From JBBDWK01 sp040902885 (GTDB lineage Bacteria > Acidobacteriota > Terriglobia > Bryobacterales > Bryobacteraceae): a stretch of DNA of 64,000 nucleotides. Shown piece after piece: positions 18,601-26,858 of the stretch (its first letter is position 1; each line of letters begins with the position of its first letter). A model generated the notes under the pieces. The model was given only the letters and a program-made list of their open reading frames with translations. It was not told the DNA's origin and ran no database searches. The DNA lies in contig JBBDWK010000086.1 of the NCBI GenBank assembly GCA_040902885.1, positions 24,705-88,704 on the forward strand, read 5' to 3'. The translations under genes and the position numbers were made by a program.

Positions 18601-19046
18601 CCGCCCAAGGTGAGAGGCAGCTCCAGAAAGCGCTTGTTGTCGAGGACCGTGCCGACGTCGGTCGATTCCGTTTGAATCAGCGACGCCGTGGCGGCGACCT
18701 CTACGGTTTGTGTCACGTCACCGACCTGCATGTTCAGATCGATCCTGGCCTGCTGGTTGACCTGGACGATAATTCCCTTCACGTCCTGGCGCCGGAATCC
18801 GGCGGCCTGCGCCGACAGATTGTAGGTGCCTACGGGAAGGTTCAGAAACGCATAGGTTCCATTTGGACCGGTTTTCGATTCGAAAGACAGGTTGGTATTT
18901 TCGTTGACGATTGAGACGGCGGCTTCGGGTACAACTGCCCCGGTGGCGTCCGTCGCGGTTCCCGCGATAGTTCCGCGGTCGCCCTGCGCGAACAGGGCTG
19001 CCGGCGCCGTAAGGAACACGGCGGCCAGCCAAAGTCTAGATTTCAC
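15666..19046 (-). CDS. Oar-like TonB-dependent receptor with carboxypeptidase-regulatory domain
   Basis: 1126-aa outer-membrane receptor. The GTG at 19046 has AGGAGG 6-7 nt upstream and opens a signal peptide ending AALFAQG. The open frame upstream crosses an assembly gap and is not coding. Order: carboxypeptidase-regulatory domain (RGTIAGTATDATGAVVPEAA), plug (LELPLTLGGGIRNPSAFIFL; FTMKSGTNQLHGSAFHFL), barrel, C-terminal MKAIW with the terminal aromatic residue. It precedes the PAP2 gene with no intergenic space, an unusual pairing. Substrate unknown. Confidence 0.92.
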   Translation of the reverse strand: MKSRLWLAAVFLTAPAALFAQGDRGTIAGTATDATGAVVPEAAVSIVNENTNLSFESKTGPNGTYAFLNLPVGTYNLSAQAAGFRRQDVKGIIVQVNQQARIDLNMQVGDVTQTVEVAATASLIQTESTDVGTVLDNKRFLELPLTLGGGIRNPSAFIFLSPGVSPGNTWEKHIGGGGSFNDQIYYDGIALSRGDLANDAEVNPSVDAIAEFKLITNNYSAEYTHALSGVTSFTMKSGTNQLHGSAFHFLANDKLDARGFFNPTKASRKQNEWGFTVGGPIRLPKIYDGRDRTFFFFSLDQFYIRGGQLAGTNTLPTARMLQGDFGEWGGPIFDPRSTSIGADGRPSRTPFANNVIPQSAFSSVTSKMLPLHPVPELPGLVNNSIAPLSSPFADQRTSGFKIDHAINASHRLSGMFNYTDRPSIKSPGPSRLLSVGRSTGLENYNFQVVTTRILRLNYDWSVSPTLLNHMGAGFSRFRNPNFSLSFNEGWPEKLGLRGTQFDLFPTVMFTQGYTRFGDDIASDNYFSTFAFVDTLTWIKGKHLVKMGFEVQTHRDNYRNFGNGGGTFNFSHLETALPGVAGSGNAFASFLLGAVDSGTSYFRDSLPGGRYKYYGGFIDDTYKVTPKLTLNIGLRYEVQVPTSDPLGRISYMDPSVPNPGAGNLPGAFIFGGDGAGREGFNRFFDIHWMNFAPRIGFAYAVTNNWVVRGGYGIFYKEYINQGVGIPQTGFSISPNFASADNGLTPGFYWDNGFPQDFNRPPLISSTVANGQNAQLVEAATGGTIPYAQQYNLTIERQFGDSFMISGAYVANKGTHLYDAQQLNQVNPSFYGLGDALLRANINSPLARNAGFSEPFAGFTELYGSRATVAQALRAFPQYQSVAVVAAPYANSTYHSFQFKLDKRFSRGFASTVAYTRSKHLSDGRGFTDAHGGIIRQDNFQREKALYATDQPHILTFSFNYQLPLRQGAGIASKFLGGWSMSGVGAFSSGFPLAISTANTLPIFAGGLRPNLTGAPIRAEQGSDKFDPRRDAWLNRAAFSNPGPLQFGNAPVYLPVRQPYFIQESFGLFKDTRIFERVTHQLRLEISNPFNRVVFGAPSTDFAAGNFGLIGGQGNSPRVIQVGMKAIW

Positions 19047-19171
19047 AGAAACCTCCTGAATGTGCGAAATGCCTTGATTATGGGAACCGGTTCGGACCGA
19101 AGTCAAGCGTCCGCGCATTTTTGGGAGGAATGGCTGAATAGGCGGCGAAATAAGAAAAGCGTGAGCGCCCC

Positions 19172-19181
19172 NNNNNNNNNN
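19172..19181. other. Assembly gap (10 N)
   Basis: Ten N in the intergenic space between the receptor start and the TPR gene stop. A run of exactly 10 N recurs at 57668, so the length is a placeholder and not a measured gap. The true intergenic length is unknown, and missing sequence here cannot be excluded. Confidence 0.99.
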
Positions 19182-19203
19182 AAACGACTGTGACGCGACT
19201 CTA

Positions 19204-20478
19204 CTACTTGGACGCGCCCCGTTTGCGGCCAGGGGCGCGCTTGGCTGGCGCCGGAGGCGGGGGCCAGCCAGTGAGCTTCTCGTTTTCCACTTCAAAGGTA
19301 ACCATGAAAGGATCGGGTGCAAACTCGGTGGGGACGCCTTCGAACTCAATCTCCGTTCCCACGTCCGCTTTGTTCGCGAGCGCAGTCTCGAACTTCAACT
19401 TCACTTCGGGCTCTGTGGCGTCCGAGATGCCAATTACCACTTCTTTGGGACGGGAAGCGGGAGTCTGGGAGATCACTTTGCCTTTGAGCTTGGGTACAGC
19501 CGCGTTCTTCATCATCGACTCGAAGTACTGCGCGCCGTTCGGGCCGGTGAGCTCTTTTTTTAAACCCATCCACAACGCCAGTTGCGGATTGGATTCCCTG
19601 AATTCCTGTTCCTTTTGCGCCGCGATCTCGTTCACGTTCTCGATCTTGAAGCCGGGCGGCGGAAGCGGCTGCGACTTGGCCAGCGTACGAATCTCGCTGA
19701 TGCCCTGCTGGCTGCCATGAAACGTGGTATATGCCTTGATGAAGAAGGCGTCTACCTGCTTCCGCCCTTGCGGATTCAGCGCGCCCTGGCCCTCGAAGCT
19801 CGCGGCGCGCGCGAAATGGAAGAGCACTTCCGACTGGCGCTCCGGCTTCTTCTGTCCGAAGATAACCGTGCCCAGCCAGTAAGACACCTCGGCGGCGTTC
19901 GGATTGAACTCCAGGCACTTGACGAACTGCCTCTCGGCGGCTTCATTGTCTTTGCGCTGCCAGGCGATCCAGCCGAGGGTCTTATAGGACATGGCGTCCA
20001 TGTCCTTCTTCGCCTTCACCCAGTCCGCCTCGCCAGCCGCAGCCGGCTTTTCAACCACCAGCAAGCCGTTCGCCGACTTCTCTCCCAGCCCGAGCGTCGC
20101 GTCGCTGGTATCGTTCATGGTTGGCAGCAGGGACACGATCCAATACAAGCCCTGCAACGCTTTCGGGTCCTTGGCCAGCATCTCCTTGGCGATTTCGAAC
20201 ATCTTCGCGGGCTGGCCGAGTCCCTGATAGGTGAGGAGATAATGCTGGAGCCGTTCCTCTTGAAACTCGGTTTCCGGATACTTCTGCTTCCAAGTGTCCA
20301 GAAGTGTGAGCTTCTTCTTTGGGTCGGTCTCTTTGCCTATGGCGGTAAAGATGTCGTATTCGCCCTGGTCTTTGACCTTTTTCTGGCTCACGGGCGCCTG
20401 CGCCTGACTCCATGCGGGAACTGCGAGTATTCCGGCGACCGTTACCCCCAGTAGAGTTCTTGAAATTCGATTGAGCAC
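19204..20478 (-). CDS. Exported TPR-repeat protein
   Basis: 424-aa protein with a signal peptide (GVTVAGILAVPAWSQAQA) and several TPR-like helical repeats. The clearest are YKTLGWIAWQRKDNEAAERQ followed by FVKCLEFNPNAAEVSYWLGT, about residues 165-215. The C-terminal third is a beta-rich region (KVISQTPASRPKEVVIGISD) ending in a basic, Pro-rich tail. Such proteins are scaffolds for protein-protein contacts in the periplasm; the partner is unknown. The GTG start has GGAGG upstream. No function beyond the repeat fold can be claimed. Confidence 0.8.
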   Translation of the reverse strand: MLNRISRTLLGVTVAGILAVPAWSQAQAPVSQKKVKDQGEYDIFTAIGKETDPKKKLTLLDTWKQKYPETEFQEERLQHYLLTYQGLGQPAKMFEIAKEMLAKDPKALQGLYWIVSLLPTMNDTSDATLGLGEKSANGLLVVEKPAAAGEADWVKAKKDMDAMSYKTLGWIAWQRKDNEAAERQFVKCLEFNPNAAEVSYWLGTVIFGQKKPERQSEVLFHFARAASFEGQGALNPQGRKQVDAFFIKAYTTFHGSQQGISEIRTLAKSQPLPPPGFKIENVNEIAAQKEQEFRESNPQLALWMGLKKELTGPNGAQYFESMMKNAAVPKLKGKVISQTPASRPKEVVIGISDATEPEVKLKFETALANKADVGTEIEFEGVPTEFAPDPFMVTFEVENEKLTGWPPPPAPAKRAPGRKRGASK

Positions 20479-20710
20479 TACCTGCCTCCTACGCGGTATT
20501 TCCGTGGTTTAGAAGATTGCGTTGCCGGCCGCACGGCCCGCACGCACGCCCATTCCCGTCACCAGCCCGATGGGCATTTCGGGAGTATATGTCAAACATG
20601 GGGAGCGCCGCAAGTATTTGGACGCCACCCAATGCTCTTCAGTTCCAGCCACATGAGAGACCACCGCCGGGCCCCTATCCGTGCTAGAACTAAAGTTTGT
20701 CCGTGTTTTC
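20479..20710. other. Divergent intergenic region without a visible gene
   Basis: This 232-bp region separates the divergent TPR and SSS symporter genes and must hold both promoters. I see no convincing -35/-10 pair, small ORF, tRNA or riboswitch-like fold in it. Confidence 0.5.
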
Positions 20711-22168
20711 ATGCGATATTTCGATCTGGCCGTAATTCTGGCCTACCTGATCGGCATCACCTGGTTCGGCGCCCGCTTCGGAAGCTCTCAAAGAACTTTG
20801 AAAGATTACTTCCTGGGCGGCCGTACGGCGCCCTGGTGGGCCATCTGTCTCTCCATCGTCTCGGCCGAGACCAGCACGCTCACTATCATCGGCACCCCCG
20901 CTCTCGCCTTCCAGGGAAACCTCGGCTTTCTGCAGCTTGTGCTCGGCTACCTGCTGGCCCGCATCATCATTTCGCTGCTCTTCATACCCCAGTATTTTCG
21001 CGGCGAGATGTTCACCGCGTACGAGCTCATGCGCCGGCGCTTCGGCGAGCGCATTCGAAAACTTACAGCCGCAACCTTTCTCGTCACGCGCGCGCTCGCG
21101 GAGGGCGTTCGCGTGTTCGCCATCTCCATCGTGATCTCGATCGTTCTGGGCACTGGCGAGATCGCCTCCATCACCCTGATCATGGCGCTCACTCTGTTCT
21201 ACACGTTTGAAGGCGGAATGACGGCCGTCATCTGGACCGATGTCGTACAGATGTGCCTCTACGTGTGTGGCGCGGTTCTCAGCTTCTTCGTCATACTCGG
21301 CAACATACCGGGCGGCTGGGAACGCGTCTGGGCGGTGGCGGAGCCCGCGGGAAAATTTAACATCTTCGACTTCCGGTTCAGCCTCACGGAAACGTACACC
21401 TTCTGGGCCGGCGTGGCGGGCGGTTGTTTTCTCACCACGGCCAGCCACGGCACGGATCAATTGATGGTGCAGCGCCTTTTGAGCGCCCGCAACCAGTCGG
21501 AGAGCCGTCTGGCGCTGATGGCAAGCTGGTTTGTGGTCTTCTTTCAGTTTGCCCTGTTTCTAGTCATCGGGGTGGTTCTCTACGTGTACTATCAAGGTGC
21601 GGGGGAAGCCGTTCCGTCGCCCGCCGACCGCATCTATCCGAGCTTCATCTGGGAGCATCTCCCCGTTGGGGTGGCCGGCCTGGTGATCGCGGCGATTCTG
21701 GCCGCGGCCATGGCCAACATCAGCGCCGCTCTCAATTCCCTGGCCACCACCAGCATCGTCGACTTCTACCGTCCTTGGGCGGGCAAAAGCCAGGAAGACG
21801 ACGGGCGCCTGCTCCTGCCGGCGCGTGTGGCCACCGTAGCCTGGGGAGTGGTGCTGCTCGGGATCGGCATCATGGCGCGCAAGTGGGGCTCGGTGCTCGA
21901 AGCCGGATTGGCGATCGCTTCCATACCCTTTGGCGCACTGCTGGGGGTCTTCCTGCTGGGGCTGCTGACGCGGCATGTAACGGAGACGGCAGCCATCGCC
22001 GGTCTCCTGGCCGGCCTGACAACCATGGTTTACGTCCGGTTCTTCACGGGCGTCGCGTGGACCTGGTACGTACTCATCGGCGCCACGGTCACCTTCACCG
22101 TCGGATGGCTCGCGGCGACCGTCCTTACCCCCCGGCAGCCCGAGGCTGTCACTGGAGGCACTCAATGA
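20711..22168 (+). CDS. Sodium:solute symporter (SSS family)
   Basis: 485-aa polytopic transporter that uses a sodium gradient to import a solute; relatives carry sugars, amino acids, proline or pantothenate. TM1 (FDLAVILAYLIGITWFGARF) and the following SSQRTLKDYFLGGRTAPWW are typical of SSS proteins, as is SAETSTLTIIGTPALAFQG in TM2. About 13 hydrophobic segments are visible. The start is ambiguous: ATG at 20711 gives the usual N-terminus, and an in-frame GTG at 20681 would add 10 residues. The stop overlaps the APC permease start (ATGA), so the two transporters form one coupled unit. Confidence 0.9.
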   Translation: MRYFDLAVILAYLIGITWFGARFGSSQRTLKDYFLGGRTAPWWAICLSIVSAETSTLTIIGTPALAFQGNLGFLQLVLGYLLARIIISLLFIPQYFRGEMFTAYELMRRRFGERIRKLTAATFLVTRALAEGVRVFAISIVISIVLGTGEIASITLIMALTLFYTFEGGMTAVIWTDVVQMCLYVCGAVLSFFVILGNIPGGWERVWAVAEPAGKFNIFDFRFSLTETYTFWAGVAGGCFLTTASHGTDQLMVQRLLSARNQSESRLALMASWFVVFFQFALFLVIGVVLYVYYQGAGEAVPSPADRIYPSFIWEHLPVGVAGLVIAAILAAAMANISAALNSLATTSIVDFYRPWAGKSQEDDGRLLLPARVATVAWGVVLLGIGIMARKWGSVLEAGLAIASIPFGALLGVFLLGLLTRHVTETAAIAGLLAGLTTMVYVRFFTGVAWTWYVLIGATVTFTVGWLAATVLTPRQPEAVTGGTQ

Positions 22169-23529
22169 AAGAACTCCGGCGCGAACTGGGCCGATGGAGC
22201 GCCGCGTCTATTGTGGTGGGCACCGTCATCGGCAGCGGCATCTTTTTGGTTCCCAGGGACATGGCCCTGGCTCTCGGCTCCCCGGACTGGATCTTCCTGG
22301 TCTGGGTGGTGGGCGGCCTTCTCTCGCTCTCCGGGGCGCTCAGCTACGCCGAGCTGTCCGCCGCCATGCCCGGGGCCGGCGGCGAGTACGTCTATCTCCG
22401 CGAAGCTTATGGCCCCTTCTGGAGCTTTACTTACGGCTGGACTCAGATGTGGGTCGCGAAGAGCGGCTCCATCGCCACCCTGGCGGCCGCGTTTTTTGAT
22501 TATTACGCCAATTTTTATCCCGGCATTCAGGGCGTGGCTTACACGCTGCCCATTCCCATCGGGACTGGCGGCGCTCCGCTCCAGATTCACTATGCGCAGC
22601 TTCTCGCGGTGGGTCTGATCCTGCTGCTGGGCGGCGTGAATTTCTTCGGGGTCAGACTGGGCGGCAACATTCAGGTGGCCGTGACCGCCCTCAAGCTCGG
22701 CCTGATCTTCTTCATCATCGCGGCGGGCCTGGCCGCCGGGGCTGGATCATTGGCCAATTTCGGCACTTCCGAAGCCTCGGCCGCGGGCGGCGTGGCGGGC
22801 TTCTTCGCGGCTCTCGTGGCTGCTTTATGGGCTTACGACGGCTGGAACAACGTCACCATGGTGGCGGGGGAGGTGAAGGAGCCGCAGCGCAATCTCCCCA
22901 TGGCTCTCATCTGGGGCACCGGCGCCGTCATGGCCATCTACCTCCTCGCAAATCTGGCATATTTCTACGTTTTATCCGCCCCGGAGGTCGCGGGGAGTCC
23001 GCGTGTAGCGGCGGAGATGATGAATAAGATCCTGGGCCGGCCGGGAGCGAACGCCGTCTCCATCGCCGCCATGATCTCGATCTTCGCCGCCCTGAACGGC
23101 TCCATCCTCTCGGGATCGCGGGTCCCGTACGCCATGGCGCGCGACCGCTTCTTTTTCAATGCGATGTCCGGGGTGCACCCCGTCTATGGAACGCCCGCAA
23201 TGGCGATCTTCGCCATGAGCGCCTGGGCCGGCGTGCTGGTGCTGACGGTGGGCGGCTATCAGCAACTGTTCACCTCAGTGATCTTCGCAAGCTGGGTTCT
23301 GTATGGAATGACAACGGCCGGGGTCATCGTATTGCGCCGGAAGCGGCCGGATCTTCCGAGACCCTATCGCACGCTGGGATATCCCGTGGTTCCCATCCTG
23401 TTTGTGATCGTGGCGGCATGCCTGGTGGTCTCGACTCTGATCGCCTCGCCAAGGGAATCGGCGCTGGGCCTGATCTTTATCGCTTTGGGGATACCTTTCT
23501 ACCGCCATTGGAGAAGCCGCCAACCCTAA
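22165..23529 (+). CDS. APC-superfamily amino acid permease
   Basis: 454-aa, about 12-TM transporter of the APC/LAT type. The N-terminus ASIVVGTVIGSGIFLVPRDM carries the conserved TM1 GSGIF motif, and GALSYAELSAAMPGAGGEYV is the TM2-3 signature. It probably moves amino acids. The ATG at 22165 overlaps the symporter stop and has TGGAGG 6 nt upstream; the frame stays open far upstream, but that part is a shadow of the symporter gene. The two transporters together may supply and export related substrates, but this is inference. Confidence 0.92.
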   Translation: MKELRRELGRWSAASIVVGTVIGSGIFLVPRDMALALGSPDWIFLVWVVGGLLSLSGALSYAELSAAMPGAGGEYVYLREAYGPFWSFTYGWTQMWVAKSGSIATLAAAFFDYYANFYPGIQGVAYTLPIPIGTGGAPLQIHYAQLLAVGLILLLGGVNFFGVRLGGNIQVAVTALKLGLIFFIIAAGLAAGAGSLANFGTSEASAAGGVAGFFAALVAALWAYDGWNNVTMVAGEVKEPQRNLPMALIWGTGAVMAIYLLANLAYFYVLSAPEVAGSPRVAAEMMNKILGRPGANAVSIAAMISIFAALNGSILSGSRVPYAMARDRFFFNAMSGVHPVYGTPAMAIFAMSAWAGVLVLTVGGYQQLFTSVIFASWVLYGMTTAGVIVLRRKRPDLPRPYRTLGYPVVPILFVIVAACLVVSTLIASPRESALGLIFIALGIPFYRHWRSRQP

Positions 23530-23595
23530 AACAGTCAGCAAAATCCCATTCGTGTTCTCCCGGACCCTCCGATCCTCCGCATTTAGAAAAAATTT

Positions 23596-23611
23596 GTTCC
23601 GATTTCAGAAC
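23596..23611. promoter_or_regulatory. Dyad operator-like site 1
   Basis: GTTCCGATTTCAGAAC, extended outward to arms TTTGTTC and GAACAAA, forms a 22-bp dyad in the intergenic region before the small AT-hook-like gene. It matches the second site at 23679-23694 in both half-sites. The regulator is unknown. Confidence 0.5.
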
Positions 23612-23678
23612 AAAACTGTTGATATCCAGCAAAAAGTAGGGTAAAAAGTCAGATGAGCGTTTACCGACAGAAGTTTTT

Positions 23679-23694
23679 GTTCTGGAATCAGAAC
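23679..23694. promoter_or_regulatory. Dyad operator-like site 2
   Basis: GTTCTGGAATCAGAAC is a perfect 6-bp inverted repeat with a 4-nt centre, preceded by TTT as in site 1. It shares 12 of 16 bases with site 1 and lies 83 bp from it centre to centre, close to eight helical turns. It ends 40 bp upstream of the next start codon. Confidence 0.55.
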
Positions 23695-23734
23695 GGCTTC
23701 CAGCGCTTACATCACTTCGGGGGGAGTTGAATCC

Positions 23735-23947
23735 ATGGACGTGACTAAAATTCTGACTGAACTTCGTCAGGAACGGGAGCAGATTGAAGAGGCTATCTTG
23801 AGCCTGGAGCGGCTGGCGAGGGGACGGGGACGCCGCAGAGGCCGTCCGCCGGCCTGGATGGTTCCGCTTGTGAGGAAGCGGGGCCGTCCGGTGGGGAGCA
23901 AAAACAAGCCGCAAGCGCAGCCTGCCAAAGCGTCGGCAGCGGCTTAG
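23735..23947 (+). CDS. Small basic AT-hook-like protein
   Basis: 70-aa protein: an amphipathic helix (LTELRQEREQIEEAILSLER, likely coiled coil) followed by two AT-hook-like basic motifs, RRRGRPPAW and KRGRPVGSKNK, and an Ala-rich tail. The RGRP core is known from minor-groove DNA-binding peptides, so it may be a small nucleoid-associated or regulatory protein; this is inference. A GGGGGGAG ribosome site precedes the ATG. The gene lies behind two dyad sites and could bind them itself. Its end overlaps by 4 nt the converging hydrolase gene. Confidence 0.75.
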   Translation: MDVTKILTELRQEREQIEEAILSLERLARGRGRRRGRPPAWMVPLVRKRGRPVGSKNKPQAQPAKASAAA

Positions 23948-26352
23948 CGGTACAGCAGGTACTTCTCCCGCGTGGGCAGGAAGGTCGCCAGCGCTTCCTC
24001 CTGACGCAAGTGAATCAGCCGCGGATCGTCGCCCCGCTCGAGCGAGGCGATGACATCCGAATTGCCGATCAGGCGGCGATTCGCGGCTAGAGCCAGCTTC
24101 CCTGGATACAGTTTCTGCAAAGCCGCGGCGATCTCCAAGCCGAGCTTGGTGGAGTCCAGCACTTCGCGGTTGGTCACCACCAGGCGGATGCCGTCGATGG
24201 TCTTGCCCTTGAAATTGGAGGAAGACGGCTGGAACCGCACCGGGTAGACGCGCACGCCGGGAATCACGCGCCGGTTCAGATAAGCGGCCAGTTCCCGCCC
24301 TTGAATGAAATCGGCGCCGATCACTTCAAAGGGCGCCTCCGTGCCGCGTCCCACGGAGTAATTAGCGGAACCTTCCAGCAGCGCCACTCCCGGATAGAGC
24401 ACCGCCGCGGTCAGGCTGCGCATATTGGGCGAGGGGTCCACCCAGGTCAGGCCGGTTGCGTCAAACCAGTCGCCGCGCTGCCAGTTCTGCATGGCAATCA
24501 CCGTCAGATCGGCCCCGATCTTATTCTCCTCATTAAACATCCGGGCCATTTCGCCGATGGTCATCCCATGCCGAACGGGCATGGGGAAGTAGCCGATGAA
24601 TGACATCTCGGCCGCCTCCAGCAGCGGGCCTTCCACACGGACGCCGGTGATCGGGTTGGGCCGGTCCAGTACGATGACTGGGAGACGCGCCTTGGCGGCT
24701 TCCTCCATCGCGTGTCCCATCGTGGAGATATAAGTGTAAAATCTGGCGCCTATATCCTGAATATCGAATACCAGCACGTCCAGCCCCTGCAGCATCTCCG
24801 GGGAAGGCTTGCGGTTTTTCTCCTCATACAGGCTCCATACTTTGATGCCAGTGGCTTTGTCCTGCGTGTGGCCTACGTTCTCGCGGTCTTCGGCGCCGGC
24901 CATGCCGTGCTCCGGAGAGAAGAGGGCTGCCACCTGTACGCCGGCCGCGAGCATCAGGTCCACATTGCGCCGCCCATTGCGGTCGAGACCGGTGTGATTC
25001 GTGATGAGACCGACACGCTTGCCCTGCAGCGAAGCGAAGCCGCCAGCCGCCATGACGTCGAGACCTGTGAGCACCTCGGCTGTGCGCGCCACCTCACGGC
25101 GTACTCCGGCGCCCGTGAGAGTCTCGTTATAGCCGGTAATCGCCATGCGTCCCGCCATCTCGCGTCCCAGATCAGCGGCCACAATGGTCGCCACGCGGCT
25201 GCGCAGCGAGCTGATGGCCGGCTTGCGAAGCGGATGCACGCTGTTGGTCAGCAGGACGACGTAGCTGGCGCTCACCGGATCGATCCACAGGGACGTCCCG
25301 GTGAAGCCCGTGTGACCGTAAGAGCCTATGGGGAACAACTCGCCGCGATTGGAAGAGAATGTTGAGTCGATGTCCCAGCCCAGGCCGCGCAGAATGGGCT
25401 GATCCGGCGGGCTCTGCGGCGTGGTGAACTTTTCTACGGTGAGCGGGCTGAACACGCGCACGCCCTGCCTGGTTCCCTGGCCCAGCATCATCTCCGCAAA
25501 GCGCGCCAGATCGCTGGCGGTGGAGAACATGCCTGCGTGTCCCGCCACGCCGCCCATGTAACGAGTAGTCTCGTCGTGCACCACGCCGCGCAGAGGCCGC
25601 GCCTGGTTGGGCAGCCTTTCGGTGGGCGCGATGCGCGGAATCAGAGACGGGGACGGACAGAAAGCGCTGTCCATCATGCCCAGCGGATCGAAGACGGCGG
25701 CCTTCACATACTCGTCGAGGGGCAGGCCGCTCAGCCGGTGAACGACTTCCCCCAGCAGGAGGAAGTTGATATCGCTGTATATGAATCGCGCTCCAGGATC
25801 GGCTACGGGCCGATCTACCAGGGCCTTCTGTATGCCCGTATCGTAACCGCTCCAAATGGGTCTGAGATCGACGTCGGGCCGCAGTCCCGAAAAATGGGTA
25901 AGCAGATTTCGGATGGTGATATCGCTCTTGCCGCCCTGAAATTCGGGCAGGTACTCGGTGACGCGGTCGTTCAGCCGCAGCTTGCCTTCTTCGAAGAGCT
26001 TCATCACGGCCGAGGTGGTGGCGACCACTTTGGTGAGCGAAGCGCAATCGAAGATGGTGTCGACGGTCATCGGTTCGAGCGCCGGCTGGAGCGCCCGGTT
26101 ACCGTATGCTTTCCGGTACAGGACACCGTCTTTCCGGCCAACGAGCAGCACCGCCCCGGGCATGCGCTTTTCGGCGATAGCCGCGTTGATGGCCTCGTCA
26201 AGGGCTGTCGACGGAATGAACTCCATGGGGGGCGCCGCCACTTGAACGGGCGCCGCCACTTGAGCGGGCGCGCATGCTATTGAAGCGAGAATGCCGATGC
26301 AGGCAGCGGCCTTCAGGGCCGCATGGGGCTGGGAATTATTCTTGGAGAACAC
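23944..26352 (-). CDS. Serine hydrolase (beta-lactamase-like) fused to exo-N-acetylmuramidase NamZ-like domain
   Basis: 802-aa exported two-domain protein. The first domain (about 45-400) is a class C beta-lactamase/esterase fold: SLTK (Ser105, Lys108), YSD at 192-194 where YxN is usual, and a final HTG. The second (about 425-800) is DUF1343/GH171, the NamZ family, with VGLITNHTGLDRNGRRNVDL, SPEHGMAGAEDRENVG and DIQDIGARFYTYISTMGHAM. B. subtilis NamZ removes terminal MurNAc from peptidoglycan strands and is encoded near a beta-lactamase-like protein, so this fusion joins neighbours of one recycling pathway. The N-terminus (IGILASIACAPAQ) is a signal peptide with a possible lipid-attachment Cys. 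The GTG follows the ferredoxin TAG directly. Confidence 0.9.
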   Translation of the reverse strand: MFSKNNSQPHAALKAAACIGILASIACAPAQVAAPVQVAAPPMEFIPSTALDEAINAAIAEKRMPGAVLLVGRKDGVLYRKAYGNRALQPALEPMTVDTIFDCASLTKVVATTSAVMKLFEEGKLRLNDRVTEYLPEFQGGKSDITIRNLLTHFSGLRPDVDLRPIWSGYDTGIQKALVDRPVADPGARFIYSDINFLLLGEVVHRLSGLPLDEYVKAAVFDPLGMMDSAFCPSPSLIPRIAPTERLPNQARPLRGVVHDETTRYMGGVAGHAGMFSTASDLARFAEMMLGQGTRQGVRVFSPLTVEKFTTPQSPPDQPILRGLGWDIDSTFSSNRGELFPIGSYGHTGFTGTSLWIDPVSASYVVLLTNSVHPLRKPAISSLRSRVATIVAADLGREMAGRMAITGYNETLTGAGVRREVARTAEVLTGLDVMAAGGFASLQGKRVGLITNHTGLDRNGRRNVDLMLAAGVQVAALFSPEHGMAGAEDRENVGHTQDKATGIKVWSLYEEKNRKPSPEMLQGLDVLVFDIQDIGARFYTYISTMGHAMEEAAKARLPVIVLDRPNPITGVRVEGPLLEAAEMSFIGYFPMPVRHGMTIGEMARMFNEENKIGADLTVIAMQNWQRGDWFDATGLTWVDPSPNMRSLTAAVLYPGVALLEGSANYSVGRGTEAPFEVIGADFIQGRELAAYLNRRVIPGVRVYPVRFQPSSSNFKGKTIDGIRLVVTNREVLDSTKLGLEIAAALQKLYPGKLALAANRRLIGNSDVIASLERGDDPRLIHLRQEEALATFLPTREKYLLYR

Positions 26353-26757
26353 CTAAGATCCAACAGTTTGGGGTTTTCTTGGAGGGGGAATGGCATCGCC
26401 GAGGATGGATTTGCCGCCCTCGCTGATATAGTTGCGATTCCACGCAGGAATCTCAACCACCACGTCGCCTTTCACGACCGACTGGCAGCCTAAGCGTGAA
26501 TGAAGCGTCACATCGGCGGCCGTCTCAACGCGGTCTATCTCGTCGTCGTCCATCGGACTGAGATTGCCGTCACCCTGTTTCACCACGACATGGCAGGTCG
26601 TGCAGGCACAATTACCGCCGCAAGCATGCTCCAAATCGAGTCCGAAATTCAGGGCGATGTCAAGCAGGGATTCGGGCTTGCCGTGCTCCTTGTAGGGGAG
26701 CTCGCCAAGCTCGAACTCGACCGTTACGCCGGCCGGCAGAAAGGTAACTTTTGTCAC
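26353..26757 (-). CDS. ISC-type [2Fe-2S] ferredoxin
   Basis: 134-aa electron carrier. The cluster ligands follow the adrenodoxin/ISC ferredoxin spacing: Cys46, Cys52, Cys55 (HACGGNCACTTCH) and Cys91 (SRLGCQSV). ISC ferredoxins donate electrons to Fe-S cluster assembly or to P450 systems; no other isc gene is adjacent, though a cysteine desulfurase lies about 12 kb away. The C-terminal 20 residues (after IPAWNRNYISEGG) extend beyond the usual length. The stop codon touches the start of the NamZ fusion gene, so the two are co-transcribed. Confidence 0.92.
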   Translation of the reverse strand: MTKVTFLPAGVTVEFELGELPYKEHGKPESLLDIALNFGLDLEHACGGNCACTTCHVVVKQGDGNLSPMDDDEIDRVETAADVTLHSRLGCQSVVKGDVVVEIPAWNRNYISEGGKSILGDAIPPPRKPQTVGS

Positions 26758-26858
26758 TCCTTAATTATACCGTCGAGTTGCCCGTCCGGGCAGGAGACCC
26801 ATCCGAATCGCCCTATTCCTGATAGAGATTCCTATGATACAATTTGAGGGTCGCTGGC

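Noticed and set aside
19047..19349. Receptor frame reading through the N gap
   Set aside because: The GTG at 19046 has a perfect ribosome site and opens a signal peptide; residues before it are non-coding and include undefined bases.
21424..22164. Upstream extension of the APC permease frame
   Set aside because: This part is out of frame with the SSS symporter and has no transporter features. The ATG at 22165 with its ribosome site and canonical N-terminus is the start.
23596..23694. LexA boxes
   Set aside because: The dyads resemble GTTC-N-GAAC operators in general, but I cannot tie them to a LexA consensus for this phylum, so only unassigned operators are claimed.
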